Assembly: GCA_014898425.1 (NCBI GenBank)
Contig: RCSZ01000014.1
Location: forward strand, 186,001-250,000
Direction: 5' to 3'
Source of the DNA: Botryotinia globosa
Lineage: Eukaryota; Ascomycota; Leotiomycetes; Helotiales; Sclerotiniaceae
Length of the DNA stretch: 64,000 nt
This document shows, piece by piece, positions 23,957 to 34,783 of the stretch. Position 1 is the first letter of the stretch. Every line of letters begins with the position of its first letter. The notes under the pieces are model-generated. The model did no database searches and was not told the DNA's origin. It was given only the letters and a program-made list of their open reading frames with translations. The position numbers were made by a program, and so were the translations under genes.

Positions 23957-24897
23957 GAAAAATAAAATCCCCATTCCTCATGTATGCAATCTTATGGAGA
24001 CTATGCTCCATGAAGGTTTCTGCCCTACTCGGCTTCAGATTTTTGTACACCATGGCAACACCAACTAATTCCTCCACTAATGTGTATCGCATGTAGGGAG
24101 TATCTAGACATCAAATTCTGCGAGGTACAGATCCACCTAAAGCATAGAGAATGTACAACAATGCAAACAGGATGTCACACCCCTATTTTCCAAGATGCTG
24201 TTTTCATCCATCAAAGCATCACCTGCTTCCGTCACCAAATACTAACGAGGAGGTAGGTAAGACCAAGCCAGTTAGTTGCCTTTCTTCTTGCTTGTTAGTT
24301 TGTGAGCCCCTGACACGTGCAGGCAATGTTTTGAGTAAGAAAAATATTCCGAATGATAAGAACATTACCCAGTTAAAAGATTGATAAAGGGTAAAACCAT
24401 GTTTCAACGACAAGAACTGACTTGGGTTGGAAGCCACGCTCGCCACGGCATACTATGATGCGATTCATGCTGGTTGGTGTTGTACTCTCGCAGAATGTTT
24501 CTGTACGACAGGAAGTATGGTACTGTACTGCTTCATGTATAATCCACCTACAGCTTGAGCTTGAGCTTGAGCTTGAAAAAGGGGTCACACAACAGCATAA
24601 GCGGTATCATCTAGCCGTTACGTGATGATGGGTTAAAAGCGTTTTATACTTATTTATTGTCGTTTTCCTCCATCCCAAGATCATTTGCTATCATTTCTGG
24701 GGAATCTTCAATTGATTCCCGAATCCCAAAAGTGCTGATCCTATAGTCAATACATGCCCAATAAACTTAAGTGATAACCTTAGCTCCTTGCGTGGGTGGA
24801 TAAGAAGTCTATTACGACGGTAAGACGGAACGAAGGGAATTTATTTTTTCGAATTACAGTAATCGAAATTTACGAGAGCCTGTTTCAAAAGAATGCC

Positions 24898-25118
24898 GTC
24901 TTTTATAAGCGAAAATATTATATATAAGTATTCTATATATAAATTGAAATATTAGTATATTATTTATTGATAAACTTTATATTCTATAAGTTTCATAGTG
25001 TTTTGCTATCTTCTTAATACATTTGAAATAAAATCAATAACTTATATTGAAAAATTGATTTGTTATTCAATTACTAAAAAAGAGAAGATTTTATTATTGC
25101 TATTTTGCTTATAAGTGC
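24898..25118. mobile_element. Putative AT-rich miniature inverted-repeat element
   Basis: An AT-rich insert with imperfect inverted ends: TTTTATAAGCGAAAATA on the left, and on the right, read on the opposite strand, ACTTATAAGCAAAATA. The differences are mostly transitions, as RIP would leave. I could not define a target duplication, so the boundaries and the class are uncertain. Confidence 0.4.
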
Positions 25119-25546
25119 ACGGACCCGACATTCAATAAAAACAGGCCATCAACCCCTTCAGCCCAATTGCGGGTGGTCGGTGGTCGGTGGTCGGCGGCAA
25201 AAACGTCATGCCTTCTCTTCCCGCAGGTAGGTTCATCGATCGCTAAGCGCGTCAACTTCAAACACCAAGATGTTTGAGCTTCGTAGACAACCATTATAGA
25301 ATTGGTCAAACCTCAACTAAATTTTCACAGCTGGGATCATTTTTCAATTAACTTGAAGCATGTTATTCACTTACCACATGGGCTGGAACCTTATCATCAG
25401 TGAAGAAACGAAACACTGCGACTGAACGGTTTCTTCTATGAATAGGTTACCCCCTCATTGATCTTTTAAGGATCGTTGGAATACCAACCCAGACACAACC
25501 CCTCAATCTCCACGAAGAAGCCTAACACTTCAAAAAGTCTCAGAAG

Positions 25547-27132
25547 ATGGATGACTTTACGGCAAATGCGTTTGTGAATCGTGATGATCCTATCCCGGTG
25601 ATAAGATTCGATCATACAGACGACCTTAATGACGATGTGGGGGATGCAAACGGAGTGTCTAAGAAAGAAGGGGCGCGAGAAAGACTGAGAAGACACAAAT
25701 TGGAGTTGAAGGAAAACTTCAAAAAGGCACACAGTAAAGCTTCGGAAACTTCGGCAACTGTACAAGATAGATTACTTGAAAAGTGCGTCGAAACTCTACA
25801 TTGCGACGTTGGTCGTCTTAGGTCTCTACTGACTACAACAGATTACTACAACAGGTAATACCAGTGGAGGACCTTGGCGAAAATGGAAAAGATACGCCTA
25901 CTACTCCTCCAAATTTTGTTGAGCGACCTGCTTTCAATATAACGACCATGTCGAATAATTTCAGAAGATTCAATGCGAGAATAGGAGTGGTTTTCGTCTT
26001 CCAAGCCAAAGTGATACGTCTACTAAGCTGGAAACAATGGTCCCATACCCTCTCATTTCTTGCAGTATATACCTTCGTCTGCCTAGATCCATATCTTCTT
26101 ACCGTTCTTCCGTTGGCGGTTCTTCTCCTCGCAATCCTCATACCTTCATTCATTGCTCGTCACCCCGCGCCTCCTACAACTATAACGACGGACTCGTTCA
26201 CATATTCCACAACAGGTCCGCCAATAGCTCCAGCTCCAGTTGTCAAACCCGTTAAAGAGCTTTCCAAAGATTTCTTCCGTAACATGCGCGACCTCCAAAA
26301 CTGCATGGAAGATTTCTCTCGCCTCCATGATACAGTAATTGCTCTAATATCTCCCTCCACAAATTTCTCTAATGAACCACTGTCATCTACTCTGTTTCTT
26401 TTCCTCGTAGTAACAGCAGCATTTATGTTCATCGCTTCGCATCTCATGCCATGGCGCTTCATCTTCCTCACAATAGGTTGGACCATTACATCTCTCGGTC
26501 ATCCAACTATTCAACGCCAAATGATCACAACACATACAACAGTCGTACAACCGCGTGCAAAACCCCTCCAAACTAGTCTCGAAACCTTCATTTCTCATGA
26601 CATCATCCTCGATTCTTCTCCCGAAACCCGCGAAGTCGAAATCTTCGAGCTCCAAAAACTTTCCCGTGCAGGCGAGTGGGAACATTTCGTATTCAGCAGC
26701 TCACCTTATGATCCTATGAGCAGTATGCGAATTGAAACTGGGCGGCCAATCGGTTGTCGTTTTTTCGAGGATGTAAAGAGTCCCAGAGGTTGGGAATGGA
26801 GTGAAAAGAAATGGGCGTTGGATTTGTGGAGTAGAGAATGGGTTGAAGAAAGGATTATTACAGGTGTAGAGGTGGAAACAGAGGGTGAAAGATGGGTTTA
26901 TGATATTAGGTATGAGGGACAAGAGGAGGATTCCGTAGGTGTCATGGATACGGGGAGTACTAGTAATTTAGGAAGTATAAGATGGAAGAAAGGGGTACCG
27001 ATTAGTTGGGAGGAAGCGAGTGAGGTTGACGGGGCTGGTAGAAGAGGAGAATGGAGAAGGAGAAGATGGGTTCGAATGGTTAAGAGAAGATGGGAAAATC
27101 ATGAAGCGGAGGTCGAAGATGAGAAGAAATAG
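25547..27132 (+). CDS. Peroxisomal membrane protein, Pex24/dysferlin-domain type
   Basis: Two exons give 508 residues: 25547-25782 and 25842-27132, with a 59-base intron starting GTGCGT. The acidic, charged N-terminus (about 1-78) leads to a segment of the Pex24p/Pex23-type peroxin family: FQAKVIRLLSWKQWSHTLSF with hydrophobic stretches at about 125-165, then a second pair around 225-270 (LFLFLVVTAAFMFI, WRFIFLTIGWTI). The C-terminal half contains the dysferlin-domain tryptophan patterns WEHFVFSS and PRGWEWSEKKWALDLWSREW. Yeast members (Pex23-, 24- and 28-32-like) sit in peroxisomal or ER membranes and control peroxisome number, size and ER contacts. Which yeast protein it matches one-to-one cannot be told from one sequence. 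It converges on the carboxylesterase gene 580 bases away. Confidence 0.82.
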
Positions 27133-27713
27133 TCGATGTATGCTTGCATACTATGATTTTATGAAATCCCGGCGAGGATAAATGAATGGTGTTTGGGTAG
27201 TCTTTGATTTTTAGCGTACAAATTAGGGTATCGATGGCTTGGGTAAGGGATTGGGAATGAGGCAATGGGATTGGGGATATGGGATTGGGGATGGGGATGG
27301 GGATGGGGATGAGGCATATATATACCATGGTGCAGGTCTCACCAACTTTCGCTTGTTACTCTTTAGACATCTGTAGACAGATTTTGGCGAACAAATTAAC
27401 ATAAACTATGAGAAAAGTTGGCAATATCTATTCTCAAGTCAGGTTCAGTGTCAAACCACCATCGAACAAAAGGCTTTAAGAACGATATACTTTTCTCTAT
27501 CTGGTTAGTCTAAGCATTATTATGCGCCACATAGCACCGTGATACCAACACTCTATCAGTGTGGTATATATAGTATACAGTAAACACGCATCCCCCTTCT
27601 CTTCCTCATTCTGATTCTCATCCCTATCCTCCCTTCGTTGCTTCACAGGTAGGATATAAGCAAACACCACAAATCAACAACTCCGCACCTTGCGCGTCTA
27701 TCTCCTTCCTCAC
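27133..27713. other. Intergenic region between convergent genes
   Basis: 3' UTR territory of two convergent genes. A GGGGAT/GGGATT array lies at about 27262-27312. Nothing else seen. Confidence 0.6.
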
Positions 27714-29426
27714 TCATACATGCAAAACCCCCACTATCTTCTTGAGCACCTCATACTGCTTCTGACGAAAATCATCCGTGATCAATATATTCTGCGCCGC
27801 TTGGAAATTGAGCAGTTGTTTTGTTTGTGGTGTCCAGGGGGGCCAGGTGGGGGTTTGTGTTGTATTTGGATTTGGATTTGGATTTGCGGTTGTATTTGTG
27901 CTGGGGTGGGAATTGTGGGTATTACCACCACTGCCATATCCAAGATTCGCGGCGCGATTCGGATCGAGCGTGTACAGGAAATTGAGGTAGTATTTTTGGA
28001 TGGATTGTTGGGGGAAGCCGAGGGATTGGCCGTAGACGATTGCGATGTCGCTTCCGTGGTAGGTGCCCAGAATTGGGGTGCCGTAGCCGTAGCTGGAGAG
28101 GTAGGAGTAGATTTTTACGTCTGGGTGGATGTGGGATGAGTAGGAGAGGAAGAGGCGGCGGGAGAGCGTGAAGACGATGTCGCCGAGGAGGGCGGCGAGA
28201 CGTTTGTATTGTGGGTAGATGTTCCAGTTTGTGCCGGTGTTGAAGGGGGAGCCGGCGGAGGGGTCGTCGGGGTAGGCGGCGACGAGGGAGGCGATTTTGG
28301 AGGGGGGGGCGGTGGGGAAGAAGATGGTTTGGAGGTAGCTGGTTAGGAGGGAGGTGGTGGTGAGGTTTGTTTGGACGAGAGCGAAAGATGTTCCTTCGTC
28401 TTCTTGGTCGCCGATTATGAAGGGGACGGGGGCGAATTGGCCGTGGGCAGCGAGGATTTCGGGGGAGGCGGGGAGGACGCCGTTTTTGTGGTCTGGACGT
28501 GGGAGATAGGAGAGTGCGAGGGATGTGTAGGATGTGTAGGAGGGGGGAGCTAGAGTTGCGGCGAGAAATGTTTCGTAAGGGAGGGCGCGGAGACATTTGA
28601 GTGTGTGGGTGGAATTTTGACAGCCGCCCGCAAGCACGACTTGGTCGTATACTGCTTGTGCGCGCGGACTATCGACTGTTTGGGCCGGAGAGATGGAGCC
28701 GGAATCCATGATTGCACCGCGGAATAGGGGCTTGTTTTTGTAATGGTATTGGCCGCCATAAAGAGCCATTTGATCAAATACTGAAATTGAACCTGCGGAT
28801 TCACCCCATATGGTGACTTTATCGGGATCGCCTCCAAAAGAAGCGATGTTGTCGGCGACCCATTCGAGACCTAATCTTTGATCTAATAACCCGAGATTAG
28901 AAGACCCATCTCTGAGGATTTCGGAACCGGCTAGGAAACCAAAACCTCCTAGGCGATAATTTACAGCTACGTAAATGAAAGGCTGGGAACTCGAAATGGA
29001 AGTTCGAAGAAGTTGCGTTGCATCGAAAGATTGAGTGGAGCCATCTGCGAAAGCGCCGCCGTATATCCAAAAGAGCACAGGCAGTTTAGAGTGCCGAGTA
29101 ATGTTTGACGGACGTTGGATGTTGAGTGTTAGACAATCCTCACCGACGGGACCGGAGGCTGAACCTTGGGGACATGCTGTGGGGACACTGGTTGCTTGGA
29201 GAGTTCCCAGGTTTTTGGTGATACTTTTGGGTGGCTTCAAGCGGAGAGATCCAAGGGGCGGTTGGGCATAGGGAATTCCGTTGAATGTGTCAATTCCTAA
29301 TGTGCTAGACCCGATGATTTTGGCATGTGATATCTGAACTGTAGGTGCCAATTGACGTCTCTCCGGAGCAGGCAGGGCAACCGTGAGAGAGATCAAGAGC
29401 CATGTGGTGATCCCCTGGAGATGCAT
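27714..29426 (-). CDS. Secreted type-B carboxylesterase/lipase
   Basis: An intronless frame encodes 570 residues. The frame stays open 17 codons further upstream, but the ATG at 29426 is chosen because it places a signal peptide at the very N-terminus (MHLQGITTWLLISLTVALPA). The alpha/beta-hydrolase family markers are in order: GIPYAQPP (about 50-57), EDCLTLNI (about 96-103), oxyanion loop YGGAF (122-126), nucleophile elbow GESAG with Ser210, an acidic residue in DEGTSFA, and the catalytic histidine in GTYHGSD. Several N-x-T/S sites fit a glycosylated extracellular enzyme hydrolysing carboxylic esters. A Pro/Asn/Thr-rich insertion lies near residue 520. The length is normal for the family (500-600). 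Substrate (lipid, aromatic ester or mycotoxin ester) cannot be inferred. It is the last gene before the retrotransposon desert. Confidence 0.92.
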   Translation of the reverse strand: MHLQGITTWLLISLTVALPAPERRQLAPTVQISHAKIIGSSTLGIDTFNGIPYAQPPLGSLRLKPPKSITKNLGTLQATSVPTACPQGSASGPVGEDCLTLNIQRPSNITRHSKLPVLFWIYGGAFADGSTQSFDATQLLRTSISSSQPFIYVAVNYRLGGFGFLAGSEILRDGSSNLGLLDQRLGLEWVADNIASFGGDPDKVTIWGESAGSISVFDQMALYGGQYHYKNKPLFRGAIMDSGSISPAQTVDSPRAQAVYDQVVLAGGCQNSTHTLKCLRALPYETFLAATLAPPSYTSYTSLALSYLPRPDHKNGVLPASPEILAAHGQFAPVPFIIGDQEDEGTSFALVQTNLTTTSLLTSYLQTIFFPTAPPSKIASLVAAYPDDPSAGSPFNTGTNWNIYPQYKRLAALLGDIVFTLSRRLFLSYSSHIHPDVKIYSYLSSYGYGTPILGTYHGSDIAIVYGQSLGFPQQSIQKYYLNFLYTLDPNRAANLGYGSGGNTHNSHPSTNTTANPNPNPNTTQTPTWPPWTPQTKQLLNFQAAQNILITDDFRQKQYEVLKKIVGVLHV

Positions 29427-30091
29427 ATTGTTCAATTTCAAAGACAGACACCTCAGCTTGAAATATGATTCCAGCAACGATCAATGAACCATCTTGATAA
29501 GATTTTAGACAGAATCAGAGATATATACCTCATATTCTTTCAGTAAACGCGGGGAACATGTAAAGAAGCGATTGATGCGCCCCTCCAAAGCCATTGCTCT
29601 GCATTCGGCCAATCCCCGGCTTGGTATGCATCGGAAACTGTTCCAATTTGAGAAAGATCTGAGATAGTGAATAACTTCGTTGGGACCGCAGTCATACCTA
29701 GGTATCCATGTCTTTTCCCGGCATCTATTGCCACGAGAATAAGAAGAAGAGCGAGATCTGTAATCCACGTAAATAGAAATCACTAGATTCCAAACTCTAT
29801 TAGTAGAGATGCACATCAGCTGCGATGATGTGATAGATACGATACATAAGATATGATTGGCCGATCTGGTGGACAACCTGGTAGGTCGAGTGGTTCATCC
29901 GAGGTACTTTCTTTCTTCTCCGCGCTCGCACTTTGTCACCATCCTTGTTGTCTCGAAGAGGAATATATCGATTGCCATGATCAATAGTAGGAGTCTCGAT
30001 TTTGAGCTTCAGGTAAATATACCTGCAAATTCTCATTGGGGTTAGAGAGTGTTTGTAAATGAGGGATCAATCTTCTAAGCGATATGTATTA
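29427..30091. other. Intergenic region, gene to transposon boundary
   Basis: Promoter side of the carboxylesterase. Short open frames at 29505-29876 and 29800-30045 show no family resemblance and conflict with each other. Composition is normal until the first transposon edge at 30092. Confidence 0.55.
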
Positions 30092-30458
30092 CAGAAGAAC
30101 TTGGTTATACCGGACTGAGATTTTCGATCAATCAAATCCAATATATCCAAGATTCCGGTATAAAAAATAATAGCTCAAGTTTTCTAACCAAAATTTATAT
30201 CTAGTTTCAATTCCAAACCCCAATATTTTCGAAAAATATTATATAACTAAAACGAATTATATTTATTAATCAAAAAAAAAACTTATTCAATCAGATTTAC
30301 CATCAAAATTTATATCAAATTTACAAAAAAAGTATTTGATATATTGATATATTCAAAAAAATCTAATATCATTATATAAAAAGTATTCAAATAAGGAAAT
30401 TATTCCAGTATATCCAAGATTCCAGTAAATCCCAGTCCGATATAGCCAAGTTTTTCTA
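30092..30458. mobile_element. Pogo/Fot1-like MITE, copy 1
   Basis: A 367 bp element flanked by TA on both sides. The left end is CAGAAGAACTTGGTTATACC; the right end on the opposite strand is TAGAAAAACTTGGCTATATC. The ends differ by C-to-T and G-to-A type changes, the RIP signature. The CAGTAGAACTTGG-type end and TA duplication fit Tc1/mariner-superfamily (pogo/Fot1-like) elements. It has no coding capacity and is related to copy 2 at 30728. Confidence 0.75.
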
Positions 30459-30649
30459 TACAGACAAACCTAGCCATAAGGGCCTAAAAATTTCGAGGCC
30501 TAAATACTCGTATATAGGGGTTTCCTATATATATAGTTTTAGCCTCGGCATTTAACCTCGTTTTATACCTTCAGCTATTTTATTTTCATTAAATTTATTA
30601 TATAATAGGCTAAAGCATGGATTAATGTCGGGACAGTGATCATGTGACC

Positions 30650-30671
30650 GCACTAGCGCTTGCGCTAGTGC
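30650..30671. repeat. Perfect palindrome
   Basis: A 10-base arm GCACTAGCGC, a 2-base TT loop, then the exact inverse GCGCTAGTGC. It is GC-rich in otherwise AT-rich DNA and retains all its CpGs. Confidence 0.9.
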
Positions 30672-30727
30672 CTCGGCACTATAGTATGAACGTTTCGTAG
30701 CCCTAGCTTTTAGAACCTCAAGCAATA

Positions 30728-31084
30728 CAGTAGAACTTGGCTATACCGGACTGGGATATACCGGAATCTTGGATATACCGGAAAAATTTCCTGATTTGAC
30801 CACTTTTTATATGGTAATACCGGATTTTTAAGCAAAACCGAAATACCGGACTGATTTTTCAAGAATCCGGTATAAATTTTGGTGATAGATTTGGCTGAAT
30901 AAGCTTTTTTATATATTAATAAGCATGATTCGCTTTAGTCACATGTTTTTTTTTTTCGAAAATATCGGGAAATCGAATATAAATTTTGATTAGAAAGCTT
31001 AGACCATCATTTTTATACCGGAATCCTTTTTATACCGGATTTGATTGGTCAAATATTTCATTCCGGTATAACCAAGTTCTACTG
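30728..31084. mobile_element. Pogo/Fot1-like MITE, copy 2
   Basis: A 357 bp element between TA dinucleotides (30726-30727 and 31085-31086). The left end is CAGTAGAACTTGGCTATACC; the right end inverted is CAGTAGAACTTGGTTATACC, one transition apart. Internal TATACCGGA motifs recur near both ends as sub-terminal repeats. No open frame. It is better preserved than copy 1 and defines the family's ends. Confidence 0.85.
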
Positions 31085-31109
31085 TATTACAATAGTATGA
31101 ATCATAATA

Positions 31110-31490
31110 GTCGGCTCTTATAAGCGGCCTCCTAATTCCTAGTCGGGGAAAGCGGTTGTCCTCGGAAAGCAGTTGTCCCTAAAAAACTTCGAAAATACTA
31201 TAATAATTGAATTATATTAATTATAATCTTTATAAATTATATAATTATTAATAAAATATTGATTCTTATTATTTATTTATTTTATTTATTATAATAAATA
31301 AAATTAAAGCTAAATATAATAGATAATATTATTGAATTTAATAAGATTATAACAATTCAATAATATCAAATCCACTATTTTTTTTTCAGAATTGAATAAA
31401 ATATATACTAAGATTTTTTGGGGACAACCGCTTTCCGGGGACAACCGCTTTCCCCGACTAGGAACTAGGAGGCCGCTTATAAGAGCCGAC
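31110..31490. mobile_element. MITE with about 78-bp inverted repeats
   Basis: A 381 bp element bounded by TA (31108-31109 and 31491-31492). Its ends start GTCGGCTCTTATAAGCGGCC and stay complementary for about 78 bases, with only a few differences, nearly all C/T or G/A. The core between the inverted repeats is almost pure AT. The TA duplication suggests the Tc1/mariner superfamily, but the end sequence differs from the two neighbouring MITEs, so it is a separate family. Confidence 0.8.
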
Positions 31491-33389
31491 TATTAGTACT
31501 ATATTATCTTTACCATCCCCATGATAATATCAACAATTAATATTATCAATTTTTATAAGGATATTAGGAAAATTAGGACTATATGTTTTTATATAAAGGA
31601 ATGTCTATTCAAGTCAAATTTACTATATAAATTTTTGAAAATCTAAAAAATATACTTGTGTTTAAAGAGTTATATCCCTGTTCTTGTTAAGGTAGGTAAT
31701 TATAGAGGGAAGAGAGGTAAGCTCAATTTCAAAAAAAAGATAATTTATTATTAAATACTAGACAGGATTTTATTATATTATAGTTTTCTTTTTTCTCGAA
31801 TTCTATATTGATAGTTTTTTTTTTGTTATATTCTTTCAATATTCTTTTTGTATTGTTGAGATCATAAAGGGCTTCCTATATATCTTTTATTGACTAGTAG
31901 TTCTTCCATTAAATTAAATATTGAAAATCTTTTCCCCTTTTTTTATATATTATAATTTGTTTTATTTTATATTCAAGATAATCGTTTATTTCTTTTGATA
32001 ACAATAAATCTACAACACTCAATCGTTTATATCATAGTTTTAATAAAAATATGTGGAAAACATTATAGATTCTATAAATTGATAATAATTTAAGTTCATA
32101 TATTTAATTATTGATTTTTATATTTATTATTAAAAAAAGGCTTATAAATCTATCTGAAAATTTCTTTTTTGACCAAAATTGTTTAATATTCCAAATGCTC
32201 AATATTACTTTATTTCCGATATTATATTAATATAAGATTATATTTTTTGTTTTATTTGTTTTACAATTGATAATTGCTTACTATAGTTTTTTAAATTTCT
32301 TTTTTTTTTCATTGAATAAAGCGATTTGTTTGTATATAATTAAAGTTTTCTTTGTAGTATTAATATTCTTATTGATATAGCTGAAAGTAGATAGGAATCT
32401 GTATATTATTTGAAAAGGAGTAGTGTTTATAGTATTATATTATATTATATTATATATAAATTCTATAAACAATAATAACAATACTCAATTATTTTGATAA
32501 TAATTGATATAATAATTAATATAATAAATTCGATTTTGATTTTGCTTTTTTATTTAACTATCAATTTGTGGGTAGAATATTGTTAAGAGTTTATATTATA
32601 TTTTTAAATAAAATAAAAAACTATTTCAGAATTTGCTTATAAATTATAATCCTTTATTTAAAATAATATTCTTTGGGGTTCTAAAATCTTTGAATATATT
32701 TTATATCAATATTTATATTAATTTTAGTAATATAATTAATTTGATTATGGGGGTATATCGGGCAAATTTTATAAATTTATTTATAATTATTAAAACTATA
32801 TTATAAATATACTTATTTGATTTTAATAAAAATAAATCTATAATGAAATTTATAATTATTTCTTTTTAAGGATTATAGGATATGGGGAGGGTTTGTAATT
32901 TATTATATGGTTTATATTTTTTGATAATAATTTATTAATATATTATATATATCTGAATATGATTCTTGATATCTTTTTTTATTAAAGATTAGAAGTATTT
33001 TGATTTTAAGATTTCAAATATTTTTATAATATTTTAATATCTATTAATAGAATTATTATAATAAACTTTTAGAATTTCTGTTTTCAAAACAAAATTTGAT
33101 AATATATAAATATTCTTATAATATATAAAAAACCTATTGGTGTTTATTTGCTAAAATGAAACGATTTCAATAAAATATAGTTTTTGATTTAGATATTTTT
33201 TATTTTTTATAAAATTATTATTTTGTTAAAACTATAATAAAGTAAATCTTATTATTTTAGATATTGGTTTAAATACTATTTCATCTTTTATTAAAATACA
33301 AATTATCTAATAAGGCATCGATTATTTGTAATCAATTTCAATTAATAAATATAATTGTTTATAGAATAGTAGGCTATACTTTTCTTTTT

Positions 33390-33850
33390 ATAAAAAACTT
33401 ATAACATTATATAGAGGCTTTGTCTTTTTAATAAAAGTATTTTGAAATAGTTTTATTATTATTGATCTGTTTTTCAATTTATTTTGAAATATAGACAGTA
33501 TATTATTAATATTTTTCATATTCGCTATATAATTTGAATAATATGATAACTTATTAATAGGATTTAACTTTTCTATTCTATACTTTATCTCGAAATTATA
33601 TACTATCAAAATTTCAGCCCATCTAGCTTATTAATTGTTTAGATTTTTTTTTGTTATAAAATATTGAAATATATTATAATCTAATATAACTATAATAATA
33701 TATCGATTACTTATCATATAGTAATATTATTTTATAAAAGCAATATATATAACTAATAATTCTTAATTATAAATAAAATATTATTATTCTATTGAAATTA
33801 GTTTTCTTAAATAAAATATAATAGGGTACTATCATTGGATTAGTGCTTTT
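33390..33850 (-). pseudogene. RNase H and linker remnant of element D
   Basis: The translation keeps the Gypsy RNase H outline (a HPIAFESRKL-like block, a later RWAEIL block) and the post-RNase H linker FEIKYRIEKLNPIN, with stops throughout. Substitutions are those expected from G-to-A change on either strand. Confidence 0.7.
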
Positions 33851-34269
33851 ATAATTTCTTTTAAAAATAATTGAAATAATATATAATCTAATGCAAACAT
33901 TAATATATTGATTTTAAACATTATACAAAATAATAAATTAAAGTATTAAAGAATAAAAACTAAAATAAAAACTTTTTTTAATATTTCAAATATTTTTTAA
34001 ACTTTATTTATTTATTTAAATATTATTATTATTTTCCTTTTGTAAATGTTTTTTATTAATATAATTATATTATAAATTATTATTAAATAAACTCTAATAA
34101 ATCGGTAATAAAAATTCGCAAAATCAAGAAATATTTATATATTTTTCAAATTGTTTAATACAAACCACTTGATAATAGTCTGAATCTAGCTGGGTTTTAT
34201 AATTATATTTGTAGTTGAAATAATAAAGTTTAAGAATTCAACTTTATTAATATAGAAAATACATTTCTT

Positions 34270-34629
34270 CAATTTGATATAAAGCTTATATTCAAGGAAT
34301 TGTATGAAAACCCTTCGAATATCTATCATATATATAATTCAATCTTTGAAATAAATAAGGATATTATTAAGATATACTATATAGATATTATTCATTAAAT
34401 CTATTAATACTTGATTTATATATATTTGAAATATAATTAAAATATTGATTAAATCAAAAGGTATTACTTTATATTTATATTAATTATATTATATATAAAA
34501 CACTATTTTTCATTCATCTCCTATTTGAATATAAATATAATAATATATATCTCTCAAATCTAACTTAATAAATATAATACCTTATTAAAAACGATTTAAG
34601 GATTTGTTAATAAAAAACAAAAAAATTCT
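34270..34629 (-). pseudogene. Reverse transcriptase of element D, second part
   Basis: It carries FIKLDLRDIYYYI and IPFDLINILIIFQIYINQ, the RT palm blocks of Ty3/Gypsy, and leads to an IVYL segment where the YxDD box belongs. It joins the fragment at 54364-54475 across element C. Confidence 0.75.
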
Positions 34630-34634
34630 ATCCT
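34630..34634. repeat. Target duplication ATCCT, left of C
   Basis: Matches 54359-54363 exactly; 5-base duplication made when C inserted in D. Confidence 0.85.
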
Positions 34635-34783
34635 TATCACAACGCCAACTACGTTGCCTTCGTGCCTTAGGCACGAACCCTTAGCGTGCCCTTAGCATAC
34701 TCTACTTCCTATAATAGGGCCTCAATCTTTTATAATATTTAAAACCTTTATGATATAATATAAGTCTTTATCTATATCTTAAC
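34635..34783 (+). repeat. 5' LTR of C
   Basis: 149 bases, inverted relative to the LTRs of A and B. The outer half keeps a GC-rich island (34641-34690); the inner half is AT-converted. Confidence 0.9.

Larger units (their letters stand above)
21545..25546. other. Repeat-rich upstream region, no gene seen
   Basis: Four kilobases between the divergent kinase and peroxin genes. It contains pyrimidine/purine tracts (about 21785-21815), a 17-base G run (22139-22155), GAGT arrays (22219-22404), AGAGT (22562-22602), AAATCGTC (about 22738-22800), GAGTCTT (23041-23082), CAA (23135-23169), CCCCCCT (about 23176-23200), CT (23885-23956), AGCTTG (about 24548-24575) and an AT-rich insert (24898-25118). 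Open frames across these are low-complexity. The proximal part is probably the kinase promoter and leader. Confidence 0.6.

Noticed and set aside
23523..24092. A 189-codon minus-strand open frame
   Set aside because: Its centre is an Arg/Glu/Gly repeat translated from a CT microsatellite, and the flanks show no protein-like conservation.
27922..28596. A 224-codon Arg/Pro-rich frame inside the carboxylesterase gene
   Set aside because: It is the shadow of the esterase frame on the same strand; the esterase has all family motifs.
29505..29876. A 123-codon minus-strand frame next to the carboxylesterase
   Set aside because: It has no recognisable family or splice structure and overlaps conflicting frames; it probably lies in the promoter.
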